In this document: positions 34,914 to 42,917 of the stretch, piece after piece
Layout of the letters: every line of letters starts with the position of its first letter
How positions within the stretch are numbered: position 1 is the first letter of the stretch
From: Acidovorax sp. 107
Lineage (GTDB): Bacteria > Pseudomonadota > Gammaproteobacteria > Burkholderiales > Burkholderiaceae_C
Length of the DNA: 64,000 nucleotides
Direction: 5' to 3'
Assembly: GCF_003058055.1 (NCBI RefSeq)
Contig: NZ_QBTZ01000001.1
Span: 64,501-128,500, forward strand
The notes under the pieces: model-generated
Told to the model about the DNA's origin: nothing
The model's database searches: none
What the model saw: only the letters and a program-made list of their open reading frames with translations
Made by a program: the position numbers and the translations under genes

Positions 34914-36187
34914 TGCGCCGGGTTGTGGTCACCGGCATGGGCCTGGTGTCGCCGCTGGGCTGCGGTGTGGAGCTGGTCTGGCAGCGCCTGCTGGCCGGGC
35001 GCTCAGGCCTGTCGCGCCTGCCGGACGCGGTCACGGACGGCATTGCCGCCAAGGTCGCAGGGCAGGTGCCGGATGTGGTGCAAGACCCTGAAGGCGGTTG
35101 GGACGTGGACGCCGTTGTCTCGTCCAAGGACCAGCGCAAGATGGACCGCTTCATCCCCTTCGCTCTGGGGGCCGCGCAGCAGGCGCTGGTGCAGGCGGGC
35201 TGGCCGCCCGTTGACGAGCGGGCGCGTGAGCGCACGGCCACGGTCATCGCCTCGGGCATCGGTGGCTTCGGTGCGATTGCGGAGGCGGTGCGCACCACCG
35301 ACACGCGCGGGCCGCAGCGCCTGTCGCCGTTCACGGTGCCGTCGTTCCTGGTGAACCTGGCGGCGGGGCAGGTGTCGATCCGCCACGGGCTCAAGGGACC
35401 GCTGGGCGCTCCGGTCACCGCGTGCGCCGCCAGCGTGCAGGCGATTGGCGACGCTGCGCGCCTGATCCGCAGCGGTGAGGCCGATGTGGCCGTGTGTGGC
35501 GGCAGCGAGGCCGCCATCGACCGTGTGAGCCTGGGCGGTTTTGCGGCGGCCAAGGCGCTGGGTACGGCGTTCAACGACACACCCGAGCAGGCATCGCGCC
35601 CGTTCGATGCGCAGCGCGACGGCTTTGTGATGGGCGAGGGCGCAGGCATGCTGGTGATCGAGGCGCTGGACCACGCCCTGGCGCGCGGCGCGCAGCCGCT
35701 GGCCGAGCTGGTGGGATACGGCACATCGGCCGACGCGTACCACATCACCTCCGGCCCCGAAGACGGTGACGGCGCCGCGCGCAGCATGTGGGCCGCGCTG
35801 GCGCAGGCGGGCCTGACGGCGCAGGACGTGCAGCACCTGAATGCCCATGCCACCTCCACCGGAGTGGGCGATCGGGGCGAGCTGGCCGCCATCCGCCGGG
35901 TGTTCGGCGCGGGGGCGCCGGTAGCCATCAGCTCCACCAAGTCGGCCACCGGGCACCTGCTGGGCGCGGCCGGTGCGGTGGCGGCCATCTTCACCACGTT
36001 GGCGCTGCGCGATCAGGTGGTGCCGGGCACGCTGAACCTGCACACACCCGATGCCTTGGCCGAGGGGCTGGACCTGGTGGCGCTGCAGCCCCGGCCCATG
36101 GCGCTCACGCACGCCATGCTCAACGGCTTTGGCTTTGGCGGCGTCAATGCCACGCTGATCCTGCGGCGCTGGACCGAAGCTGCATGA
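34913..36187 (+). CDS. Beta-ketoacyl-ACP synthase II-type condensing enzyme
   Basis: A 424-residue thiolase-fold enzyme that condenses malonyl-ACP with an acyl chain. The catalytic triad is complete: C171 (VTACAAS), H312 (NAHATST) and H348 (TGHLLGAAG). FabF hallmarks such as GFVMGEGAGMLVIE and GFGFGGVNATLIL are present. No acpP, fabG or fabD lies nearby, so this is probably an extra, TetR-controlled copy rather than the housekeeping fabF. A fatty-acid or lipid-remodelling role is inferred. Confidence 0.9.
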   Translation: MRRVVVTGMGLVSPLGCGVELVWQRLLAGRSGLSRLPDAVTDGIAAKVAGQVPDVVQDPEGGWDVDAVVSSKDQRKMDRFIPFALGAAQQALVQAGWPPVDERARERTATVIASGIGGFGAIAEAVRTTDTRGPQRLSPFTVPSFLVNLAAGQVSIRHGLKGPLGAPVTACAASVQAIGDAARLIRSGEADVAVCGGSEAAIDRVSLGGFAAAKALGTAFNDTPEQASRPFDAQRDGFVMGEGAGMLVIEALDHALARGAQPLAELVGYGTSADAYHITSGPEDGDGAARSMWAALAQAGLTAQDVQHLNAHATSTGVGDRGELAAIRRVFGAGAPVAISSTKSATGHLLGAAGAVAAIFTTLALRDQVVPGTLNLHTPDALAEGLDLVALQPRPMALTHAMLNGFGFGGVNATLILRRWTEAA

Positions 36188-36217
36188 TCGGCGGAGCGCA
36201 GCGCGCGAGGCGGCGGG

Positions 36218-36616
36218 TCAGAGCACCAGCTCGCCCCGTACAACCTCGAACGCAGCGATGGCCGCATCCCCGTCCAGCGACTCCATGCGGGCCAGTGCAT
36301 CCACATCTTCCACGGTGCTGAAGGCCAGGCTGAAGTGCTGAAACCGCCGACCCGCCAGCGGGCCGTGGTGCAGCACTTCGATGTTGATGTGGCGGGGGTC
36401 GTTGCGGATGCGCTCGATGAGTTTGAGCACCGCCTTTTGCGGACCTTCCAGTTGCTGGCAAAAGCGCTGCCCGTCAAAGATCAGCAAGCCCGTGATGTCC
36501 AGCTCCGCGTTGACCTGGCGCGCGCGCCCGGCAATCTCGGCCACCACGCTCAGCGGTTGCTCGGGGGCGATGGTGCTCACGTAGAGGACCTCGTACAGGG
36601 CAGGGGATAGGTTCAT
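36218..36616 (-). CDS. BLUF-domain blue-light photoreceptor
   Basis: A 132-residue stand-alone BLUF protein that binds FAD. The photocycle residues are present: Y12 (LYEVLYVS), N36 (ARQVNAELDITG) and Q54 (RFCQQLEGP). ITGLLIFDG and RNDPRHINIEVLHHGPL follow the family pattern. It has no output domain, so it should signal by protein contact. Its start lies 138 nt from a divergent Crp/Fnr gene. The ATG at 36616 is preferred to one 27 nt upstream. Confidence 0.9.
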   Translation of the reverse strand: MNLSPALYEVLYVSTIAPEQPLSVVAEIAGRARQVNAELDITGLLIFDGQRFCQQLEGPQKAVLKLIERIRNDPRHINIEVLHHGPLAGRRFQHFSLAFSTVEDVDALARMESLDGDAAIAAFEVVRGELVL

Positions 36617-36683
36617 ATGTGAGGCCCAATGTAGGTGGCACATGGTGCCTGCGCAATGTCAAAAGACATAGAGGCGACAGCAG

Positions 36684-36695
36684 AACCAATTGGTT
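36684..36695. promoter_or_regulatory. 12-bp perfect palindrome between BLUF and Crp/Fnr genes
   Basis: AACCAATTGGTT lies centrally in the divergent intergenic region. It could be an operator, but it does not match the FNR or CRP consensus. Confidence 0.35.
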
Positions 36696-36754
36696 TGCGG
36701 CGCATTTGCAACGCGATGTGTTTCGGTGGATTCCGTACCTAAAATCGCACCCTC

Positions 36755-37510
36755 ATGAACGTCACCTTGCCCGCCAAAGTTTGCCCTCCGGCCTGCCGCG
36801 ATTGCCGATTGCGCAAGACGGGCGCCTTCACCGCCGTGACGCCCGAGGTCTTGGCGTTCATTGAAGGCTTTCGCAGCGACACCCTGGCGGTGGAAGCCGG
36901 CGGTGCGCTGGTGCGCGAGAACCAGACCAACGCCAAGCTGTTCACGCTGTATTCGGGCTGGGCGTTTCGCTACAAGACGCTGAGCGATGGGCGTCGCCAG
37001 ATTCTCAACTTCTTGCTGCCCGGCGACCTGGTGGGGCTGCAGCAGGAGTTTGGCGAGGTATCGGCTCACGGCATCGAGGCGCTGACCGACTGCTCGCTGT
37101 GCGTGTTCCAGAACGACAGCCTGTGGGCCGTGTTCCGCGAGCATCCGCGGCTGGGCTACGACATCACCTGGCTGTCGGCGCACGAGGAGGGCCATGTGGA
37201 CGACAACCTGCTCACCGCCGGCCGCCGCAACGCCACCGAGCGCGTGGCCATGCTGCTGATGCACCTTTACCGGCGCCTGGACCGCATCGGTCTGGTGGAG
37301 GAGGGTTCGGTGGGCTTTCCGCTCAACCAGCAGCACATTGCCGACGCCCTCGGGCTGTCGCTGGTGCACACGAACAAGACGCTGCGGCGCCTGGCCCAGC
37401 TGGGCCTGCACGAGCTGAAAAACGGGCGCCTGCGCCTGCTCAACACGCGCGCGCTGGCGCGCATTGCCGAGTACTACGACACACCGCCCCGGCTGATGCC
37501 GTTGCTGTAG
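36755..37510 (+). CDS. Crp/Fnr-family regulator with N-terminal cysteines
   Basis: A 251-residue regulator. Three cysteines, C10, C14 and C17 (VCPPACRDCRL), open the chain as in FNR-type proteins. A cyclic-nucleotide-like beta-roll follows at about 35-150 (SDGRRQILNFLLPGDLVGLQ), and a C-terminal helix-turn-helix at about 190-235 (NQQHIADALGLSLVHTNKTL). A fourth Cys in DCSLC could complete an Fe-S site, though the spacing differs from E. coli FNR, so redox sensing is only possible. LSLVHTNKTLR matches the FixK-like recognition helix. Confidence 0.85.
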   Translation: MNVTLPAKVCPPACRDCRLRKTGAFTAVTPEVLAFIEGFRSDTLAVEAGGALVRENQTNAKLFTLYSGWAFRYKTLSDGRRQILNFLLPGDLVGLQQEFGEVSAHGIEALTDCSLCVFQNDSLWAVFREHPRLGYDITWLSAHEEGHVDDNLLTAGRRNATERVAMLLMHLYRRLDRIGLVEEGSVGFPLNQQHIADALGLSLVHTNKTLRRLAQLGLHELKNGRLRLLNTRALARIAEYYDTPPRLMPLL

Positions 37511-37528
37511 CGCCGTCATTGCGGCAGG

Positions 37529-37584
37529 TTTGGGGTCAAACAGGCCGCAAGCGCCAGTCAATCATGCGCCGGCAGCTATGGTTT
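37529..37584 (-). repeat. 66-bp interspersed repeat, copy 6
   Basis: On the minus strand it reads ATAGCTGCCGGCGCATGATT, then GACTGGCGCTTGCGGCC and TGTTTGACCCCAAAC. It lies just after the Crp/Fnr gene and upstream of glmU, and is very close in sequence to copy 4. Confidence 0.75.
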
Positions 37585-37675
37585 ACGTAGCATATTGCGT
37601 CCCGTGGGCCGCAGTCGATAATCCACGCAATGCCCGCGCGCCGGGCGTGTGCTGCGCAACCCCCCTTCCATTTTC

Positions 37676-39094
37676 ATGACCCCAATCGACATCCTCATCA
37701 TGGCGGCCGGCAAAGGCACGCGCATGAAAAGCCGCATCCCCAAAGTGCTGCAGCGCCTGGCCGGGCGCCCGCTGCTGCACCACGTGCTGGACCAGGCCGC
37801 GCGCCTGCAGGCCCGCAGCGCCGTCGTCATCACCGGCCATGGCGCTACAGAAGTAGAAGCAGCTACCGCAAGCGCGACTGGCACTACCGGCACTTTTGAC
37901 CTGAAATTCGTGCGGCAGGAGCCGCAGCTGGGCACCGGCCATGCCGTGCAGCAAGCCGTGCCCCACCTGCGTGACGACGGCACGGCCGTGGTGCTGTCGG
38001 GCGATGTGCCGCTGACGCAGGCCGAAACCCTGCGCGCCCTGGTGGCGGCTAGCGAAGGCGACAAGCTGGCCCTGCTGACGGTGACCCTGCCCGACCCCAC
38101 GGGCTACGGCCGCATCATGCGCAATGCCGATGGCGCGGTGCAAGGCATCGTCGAGCACAAGGACGCCACCGACGCCCAACGCGCCATCACCGAGGTCTAC
38201 AGCGGCATCATGGCCGTGCCCGCACGGCGGCTCACGCCCTGGCTGGCGCGGCTGACCAACCACAATGCACAGGGCGAGTACTACCTGACCGACGTGGTCG
38301 CCATGGCCGTGGCCGACGGTGTGCCCGTGGTGGCCCACCGCATCACCGACGCGCTGCAGGTGGCGGGCGTCAACAGCCCGCTGCAACTGGCCGAGCTGGA
38401 GCGCGCGCACCAGCTGCGCCAGGCCCGCGCCTTGATGGAGCAGGGCGTGCGCCTGGCCGACCCCGCCCGCTTTGACCTGCGCGACGACACCCGCACCGGC
38501 GTGCGCGGCGAGCTGGTCTGCGGCCAGGACGTGGAGATCGACGTGAACTGCGTCTTCACCGGCCGCGTGGAGCTGGGCGAGGGCGTGAGCGTTGGCGCCA
38601 ACTGCTGCATTGCCAACGCGCGCATCGCAGCGGGCGCAGTGATCCACCCTTACACCCACATCGACGGCGAAAAGGCTGGTGCCACGGTGGGCGAGGGCGC
38701 GCTGATTGGCCCCTTTGCCCGCCTGCGCCCCGGCGCGCAACTGGGCCGCGAAGTGCATATCGGCAACTTTGTGGAAGTGAAGAACAGCACGCTGGCCGAC
38801 GGCGCCAAGGCCAACCACCTGGCTTACCTGGGCGACGCCACCGTGGGCGAGCGCGTGAACTACGGCGCGGGCAGCATCACCGCCAACTACGACGGCGCCA
38901 ACAAGCACCGCACGGTGATCGAGGCCGATGTGCACATCGGCAGCAACTGCGTGCTGGTGGCGCCCGTGACCATTGGCGCAGGCGGCACGGTAGGCGGCGG
39001 CAGCACCATCACCAAGAGCACGACGCCCGGTGCGCTGAGCGTGGCCCGGGGCAAGCAGGTGAGCATTGCCAACTGGTCCCGCCCGAAAAAATGA
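37676..39094 (+). CDS. glmU: Bifunctional GlcN-1-P acetyltransferase / GlcNAc-1-P uridyltransferase
   Basis: A 472-residue enzyme making UDP-GlcNAc for peptidoglycan and LPS. The uridyltransferase part starts LIMAAGKGTRMKSRIPKVLQ, and GTGHAVQQA follows near residue 85. The acetyltransferase part is a hexapeptide left-handed beta helix from about 250 onward, with GNFVEVKNSTL, YLGDATVGERVNYGAGSIT and NYDGANKH. Residues around 58-75 (EVEAATASATGTTGTFDLK) are unusual and coincide with a possible decayed repeat copy (37850-37907). The start at 37676 fits family length. Confidence 0.97.
   Translation: MTPIDILIMAAGKGTRMKSRIPKVLQRLAGRPLLHHVLDQAARLQARSAVVITGHGATEVEAATASATGTTGTFDLKFVRQEPQLGTGHAVQQAVPHLRDDGTAVVLSGDVPLTQAETLRALVAASEGDKLALLTVTLPDPTGYGRIMRNADGAVQGIVEHKDATDAQRAITEVYSGIMAVPARRLTPWLARLTNHNAQGEYYLTDVVAMAVADGVPVVAHRITDALQVAGVNSPLQLAELERAHQLRQARALMEQGVRLADPARFDLRDDTRTGVRGELVCGQDVEIDVNCVFTGRVELGEGVSVGANCCIANARIAAGAVIHPYTHIDGEKAGATVGEGALIGPFARLRPGAQLGREVHIGNFVEVKNSTLADGAKANHLAYLGDATVGERVNYGAGSITANYDGANKHRTVIEADVHIGSNCVLVAPVTIGAGGTVGGGSTITKSTTPGALSVARGKQVSIANWSRPKK
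37850..37907 (+). repeat. Possible decayed interspersed repeat inside glmU (copy 7)
   Basis: AGCAGCTACCGCAAGCGC, then CTACCGGCACTTTTGACC, then TGAAAT. Parts match the repeat's AGCT…GCGC…GGCACTTTTG…TCAAA layout (the GGCACTTTTG is shared with copy 8). It lies in a stretch of GlmU that looks non-standard. Lower certainty than the other copies. Confidence 0.4.
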
Positions 39095-39254
39095 AGCACC
39101 CCCTGAGTCGCTTCGCGCCTTCCCCCTCCAGGGGGACGACAGCCTTTGCTGCGGGGCGGCCCTTGCTGGCTGTCCTCGCCTGCGTTTTCGTCTTCGTGCA
39201 TAGCGCGTTGGCGCCTCGTTGTGCCGTGCATGCTTCTGTGGCCTGCGGCGGGAG

Positions 39255-40070
39255 ATGAAAGTGGCTGGTGCAGACATGACCCCCGAACAGCTGCGCGCTG
39301 AACTGGCCCGCAGCCAGCAGCAGGTGGCCGATATGGCGGCTGCGCAGGAGGAATTCTTGCGCGCCGTCTCGCACGACCTGCGCGCGCCGCTGCGGCATGT
39401 GACCTCGTACGGCACCCTGGTGCGCGAGGTGCTGGGCGACTTGCCGCCCGAAGTGGTGCAGGGCGCCGAGGTGCAAGAGGCCCTGGGCTTCCTCGCCACC
39501 ATGGACCATTCTGCGCGCCGCATGGGGTTCATGATCGACGGCCTGCAAGCCCTGGTGCGCACCAGCCGGGTCCCGCTGCGCCTGCAGCCTGTGCCGCTGG
39601 CCGATGCCGTGGCCCAGGCGCGCGCCACGCTGGCACCGGCCGAGGCCGGGCGCGCTGTGGAATGGCGCGTGGGCGCCAAGCTGCCCACGCTACAAGCCGA
39701 CCCCGCGCTGCTGCAGGATCTGCTGGTGCAGCTGCTGGGCAATGCCCTCAAGTTCACCCGCCCCGTGGCGCACGCTTGCATCACGGTGTCGGCGGATGCA
39801 GCACCGGCGGGCCAGGTCGCCTTCACGGTGCAGGACAACGGCGTGGGCTTTGACCCGGCGCGTGCGGGCAGCTTGTTCGGCGTGTTTCAGCGCCTGCACC
39901 GCGAGACGGAGTTCGAGGGTGTGGGCGCGGGGCTCGCACTGTGCCGCGCTATTGCGCAGCGCCACGGCGCAGAGGTCAGCGCAACGGCGGTGCCGGGCGC
40001 TGGTTGCACGGTGCGGGTGGCCTGGCCCATTGGCGCACCAAGCTCCGCGCAGGAGCCGTTGCCGGGCTAA
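39255..40070 (+). CDS. Soluble sensor histidine kinase (HisKA/HATPase)
   Basis: A 271-residue kinase without membrane segments or sensor domain. H40 lies in an H-box of phytochrome-like type (FLRAVSHDLRAPLRHV). The ATP lid motifs are N-box GNALKFT, G1 DNGVGFD, F FGVFQRLH and G2 GVGAGLAL. The N-terminal 30 residues form a short coiled coil. No response regulator is adjacent, so it is an orphan. The start is uncertain between 39255 (a GGAG immediately upstream) and 39276. Confidence 0.85.
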   Translation: MKVAGADMTPEQLRAELARSQQQVADMAAAQEEFLRAVSHDLRAPLRHVTSYGTLVREVLGDLPPEVVQGAEVQEALGFLATMDHSARRMGFMIDGLQALVRTSRVPLRLQPVPLADAVAQARATLAPAEAGRAVEWRVGAKLPTLQADPALLQDLLVQLLGNALKFTRPVAHACITVSADAAPAGQVAFTVQDNGVGFDPARAGSLFGVFQRLHRETEFEGVGAGLALCRAIAQRHGAEVSATAVPGAGCTVRVAWPIGAPSSAQEPLPG

Positions 40071-40150
40071 CGCCTGTTGTCACCGACGGGCGACCGGCCA
40101 TGAAGGCCACACACAGGGTGTGGCCCCTGCCGGCCCACCCTACCGTTCGA

Positions 40151-40825
40151 TTACGAAGCGGCTCCGTACAACCCTGTGGCGCGCAGCGTGGCGCGTTGGT
40201 CGCCTGCCCTGATCCGTAGCGTGACCTGCAGCGTGTCTCCGGCATCCCATCCCCAGGGCGGGCAGTCTGTGAGAGCGCCCCGCAGGGTGCGTTCAGGGAA
40301 CCAGCGGGGCGGCGCGAATCCGGCGGCCGTCACGGCGCGGTTGCTGCTCCAGTCCTTGACGCTGTTCAGGGTCTCCATGAAATAGGCTTCTCGCAGCTTC
40401 GCCTCCACCACGTACCCGGAGAAGCGGGTCGAAGCCCAGTACGCAGGGAACTGAAAGTCCCACATCGATACGCTATCGCCCAGCAATTCCCTTTGTCCCA
40501 TGCCAGCGGGGCCCCGCTTGGTGAGCGTTGCCGACTCGACCTCCAGCCCTGGCGGAAAGCCATCCGCCCCAGCACGAATGGAGATAAGCACGATCAGGTC
40601 GGCGCAGGGGGGCTCTTCCAGTCCCAGCATGACCCGAGGCATCGTGTCCACGTACGGATTGACTTGGAGTTGCAGCTTGTACCGCTGCGCAAAGTCCAAG
40701 GGCGGCGCAGCGGGCACCTGGGGGGATGGGGCTGAAGCGCATCCGGTCAACGCGCTCAGTGCGCTCAGTGCGCTCAGTGCGCTCAGCATGGCAGTGAAGG
40801 CTACGAGTCTGCGCAGGCAAGCCAT
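40151..40825 (-). CDS. Predicted lipoprotein with tandem-repeat signal peptide
   Basis: A 224-residue hypothetical lipoprotein. The signal peptide hydrophobic core is LSALSALSALSAL, followed by a TGC lipobox with lipidated C29. The rest is a beta-rich domain of unknown family containing two cysteines (PPCADL, TDCPPW). The LSA repeats are encoded by four tandem 9-bp units. No homologue is recognised. It lies 141 nt from the diguanylate cyclase gene on the same strand. Confidence 0.75.
   Translation of the reverse strand: MACLRRLVAFTAMLSALSALSALSALTGCASAPSPQVPAAPPLDFAQRYKLQLQVNPYVDTMPRVMLGLEEPPCADLIVLISIRAGADGFPPGLEVESATLTKRGPAGMGQRELLGDSVSMWDFQFPAYWASTRFSGYVVEAKLREAYFMETLNSVKDWSSNRAVTAAGFAPPRWFPERTLRGALTDCPPWGWDAGDTLQVTLRIRAGDQRATLRATGLYGAAS
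40752..40787 (-). repeat. Four tandem 9-bp repeats in the lipoprotein signal sequence
   Basis: The unit GCGCTCAGT (last copy GCGCTCAGC) is repeated exactly, in frame. Gain or loss of a unit would change the hydrophobic core by three residues without a frameshift. Confidence 0.9.
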
Positions 40826-40966
40826 GGTCAGCGTCTTTCCCGGGCTTTAGCGTTCCTATGCCTGCCAATGCCATCGCATGCCAGGTCGGTGCGGGGACCT
40901 CTGCCTGCTTGAGCCTTCTGGCATTGCAAGCACTTTCGGTCCGGGTCGTTGTGCCTGGATAGGCGG

Positions 40967-42061
40967 CTACACCGCTGGCGCAAGCTCGTGCTCCATGTGC
41001 CCCGCCACCTGATTGCGCCCGCCGTTCTTGGCGACGTACAGCGCTGCGTCGGCGGCGTCGATCCACGCGCGCAGGCTGCTGTGGCGGTGGTCGGCCGGGG
41101 CCACGCCGATGCTGCTGGTGATGCGCAGTTCGGGCAGGCTGCGCAGGCGCACGCCTTCGGTCTGCTCGCGAATGCGCTGGGCAACGGCCAGGGCGTCGCG
41201 CGCATGCATGCCGGGCAGCACGATGGCGAACTCGTCCCCGCCGTAGCGCCCTGCGCAGTCGCCGGCGCGCACGTTGCCCCGCACCACATGCGCCAGCGCG
41301 CGGATGACCTCGTCACCCACGGTGTGGCCGTAGGCGTCGTTGATCTCCTTGAAATGGTCGATGTCCAGCATCAGCATGCAGGCGGGCTCGTCGGTGGTGT
41401 GGTGGCGGCGCAGTGCGGCCTCTGCCTGTTCTTGCCAGTGGCCACGCCCGAACAGGCCGGTCAGGGCGTCCACGCGGCGCAGTTCGTCCAGCATCTGGTT
41501 CTGGCGCGCGGACTGCCGGATGAGCTGGTAGCTCACGGCGCTGACCGACAGCGTGTGCAACGACATCACCGGCAGGCAGGCCACCATCACGCGCATGGAG
41601 GTCTCGGGCGCCCAGTGCAGTCCCATGACCGCAGTGCTGGCGATACCGGCCGCCAGCATCACCCACAGGGCGCGCACCCACAGCCCACGGATGCCGGTGG
41701 TGATCTTGTCCACCATGGTCAGGGTGAGCAGCATCACGCTGGGCAGCAGGTTGAAGTGCATCAGCGGTACCAGCGCAGCGACCAGCGCCGAGTCGATGAG
41801 CAGGTTGCGCACCTCGGCAGCGTACGGGTCAGCCGCGCGGCGTGTGAGCAGGTAGGCCACATGCGGCCACACCAGCGTGGCCAGCAACAGGGACGTCCAC
41901 GCCATGGGGGATGCCTGGCGCTCCCACAGCACCGTCGCCACCACCATGCCGCCCAGCCCCATGCCCAGGATGCGCAAGGGGTAGATGCGGCGGGGCATCT
42001 GGCGGCGGGGCGTCGGCATGGGTGTGCAGGGGAAGGGCGGTGCTGCCACGCGGGCATCCAC
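40967..42061 (-). CDS. MASE2-type membrane diguanylate cyclase
   Basis: A 364-residue GGDEF protein. About six membrane helices in residues 28-180 fit the MASE2 sensor (RRIYPLRILGMGLG, WPHVAYLL). The GGDEF domain starts at about 195 (RVDALTGLFGRGHW); the active site GGDEF is at 274-278, and RAGD at 265-268 is an intact inhibitory I-site. It should make c-di-GMP and be product-inhibited. No EAL domain. The start could be 42019 or 41998 instead; the membrane domain is unaffected. Confidence 0.9.
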   Translation of the reverse strand: MDARVAAPPFPCTPMPTPRRQMPRRIYPLRILGMGLGGMVVATVLWERQASPMAWTSLLLATLVWPHVAYLLTRRAADPYAAEVRNLLIDSALVAALVPLMHFNLLPSVMLLTLTMVDKITTGIRGLWVRALWVMLAAGIASTAVMGLHWAPETSMRVMVACLPVMSLHTLSVSAVSYQLIRQSARQNQMLDELRRVDALTGLFGRGHWQEQAEAALRRHHTTDEPACMLMLDIDHFKEINDAYGHTVGDEVIRALAHVVRGNVRAGDCAGRYGGDEFAIVLPGMHARDALAVAQRIREQTEGVRLRSLPELRITSSIGVAPADHRHSSLRAWIDAADAALYVAKNGGRNQVAGHMEHELAPAV

Positions 42062-42252
42062 CGGCCGGGTAGGTAGAAAGTGCGGCGGAGCTTACAACGC
42101 ACCGCCAGGCGATACCAGCAAGAAATGACCGTGGCCCTTTCCCCTCAGTCGCATGGATGACGTGGATGGAGGGTTGGGGCTGTGCTGCCGGGCCTGGAGG
42201 GGCGGTCTGTTTGGCGCGGTGGTGAGAGGGCGCGAGTGTGGGTTGGATGTGG

Positions 42253-42318
42253 TTTGCTAATAAATTAATAGCGCTCGGGGCATATCACACTAGCGCTACT
42301 GGCACTTTTGTCTCGAAC
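42253..42318 (+). repeat. 66-bp interspersed repeat, copy 8, overlapping the Lrp 3' end
   Basis: TTTGCTAATAAATTAATAGC, GCTCGGGGCATATCACACTA, GCGCTACTGGCAC and a TTTTGTCTCGAAC tail. Its right half encodes the last 11 codons and stop of the Lrp-family gene on the opposite strand. Confidence 0.78.
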
Positions 42319-42773
42319 TTTGCCCGCCGGGTCGCAAAGAACGCCTTCACATTGCGCACGTTGGCGTCGCCGGTAAACAGCCGCTGCGACAGCGCCAGGT
42401 AGCCCGGCATGTCCCGCGTGTGCACCACCAGCACAAAGTCGGGCCCGGGCGAGACGCGCCAGCACTGCTGCACGGCGGCCTCCTGCACGGCGCGGGCTTC
42501 GAAGGCGTCGAGTTGCTCGGCCCCCTGGCGGTCCAGCGACACCTCCACGATGCACGCCAGCCCGTGGCCTTGCAGGGCCGCCAGCCGGTCGGGCTGCAGG
42601 ATGGCGACCTGTCGCTCGATCAGCCCTGCATCGTGCAGGCGCTTGACGCGGCGCAGGCAGGTGGGCGGCGACACATGCACCTGTTCGGCCAGGGTCTGGT
42701 TGCTTTGCGCGGCATCGGTCTGCAACAGGTTGAGCAGTTGCAGGTCTATGGCATCGAGTGATATGGATTCCAT
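42285..42773 (-). CDS. Lrp/AsnC-family transcriptional regulator
   Basis: A 162-residue Lrp-type regulator. The winged helix-turn-helix lies at about 8-60 (LQLLNLLQTDAAQSNQTLAE, then VHVSPPTCLRRVKRL), with an AsnC effector domain (VVHTRDMPGYLALSQRLFTG). It is divergent from glmS across a 144-nt AT-rich region. The C-terminal end KFETKVPVALV is encoded by a repeat copy and is probably not ancestral. Confidence 0.9.
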   Translation of the reverse strand: MESISLDAIDLQLLNLLQTDAAQSNQTLAEQVHVSPPTCLRRVKRLHDAGLIERQVAILQPDRLAALQGHGLACIVEVSLDRQGAEQLDAFEARAVQEAAVQQCWRVSPGPDFVLVVHTRDMPGYLALSQRLFTGDANVRNVKAFFATRRAKFETKVPVALV

Positions 42774-42778
42774 TAAAA

Positions 42779-42850
42779 GTCAAAAATTGAACAAAAATTT
42801 CACCATTGGAGATGGGTGGAATTAAAGTTCATATTTTTGTAAATATCAAT
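42779..42850. promoter_or_regulatory. AT-rich Lrp/glmS control region
   Basis: Unusually AT-rich for this genome. Direct copies of CAAAAATT lie at 42781 and about 42792, and ATATTT-TTGT-AAATAT at 42831-42846 is a perfect 6-bp inverted repeat. This fits a site bound by the adjacent Lrp-like protein. No glmS ribozyme is seen. Confidence 0.5.
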
Positions 42851-42917
42851 CAATAATTTTTTGAAGCGCTGCCTACCATCGCCGCATCTGATCACATTCC
42901 TTCCAAGGGCAACCACC

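Noticed and set aside
37850..37907. Full-confidence repeat copy inside glmU
   Set aside because: Only the AGCAGCTACCGC, GGCACTTTTGACC and TGAAA parts match; the middle does not align well, so it is listed only as a possible decayed copy.
40752..40787. CRISPR-like array
   Set aside because: The repeats are 9 bp, contiguous, without spacers, and encode part of a signal peptide.
42774..42917. glmS ribozyme/riboswitch upstream of glmS
   Set aside because: The 144-nt region is AT-rich and lacks the ribozyme core; that element is typical of Firmicutes. Lrp-type control fits better.
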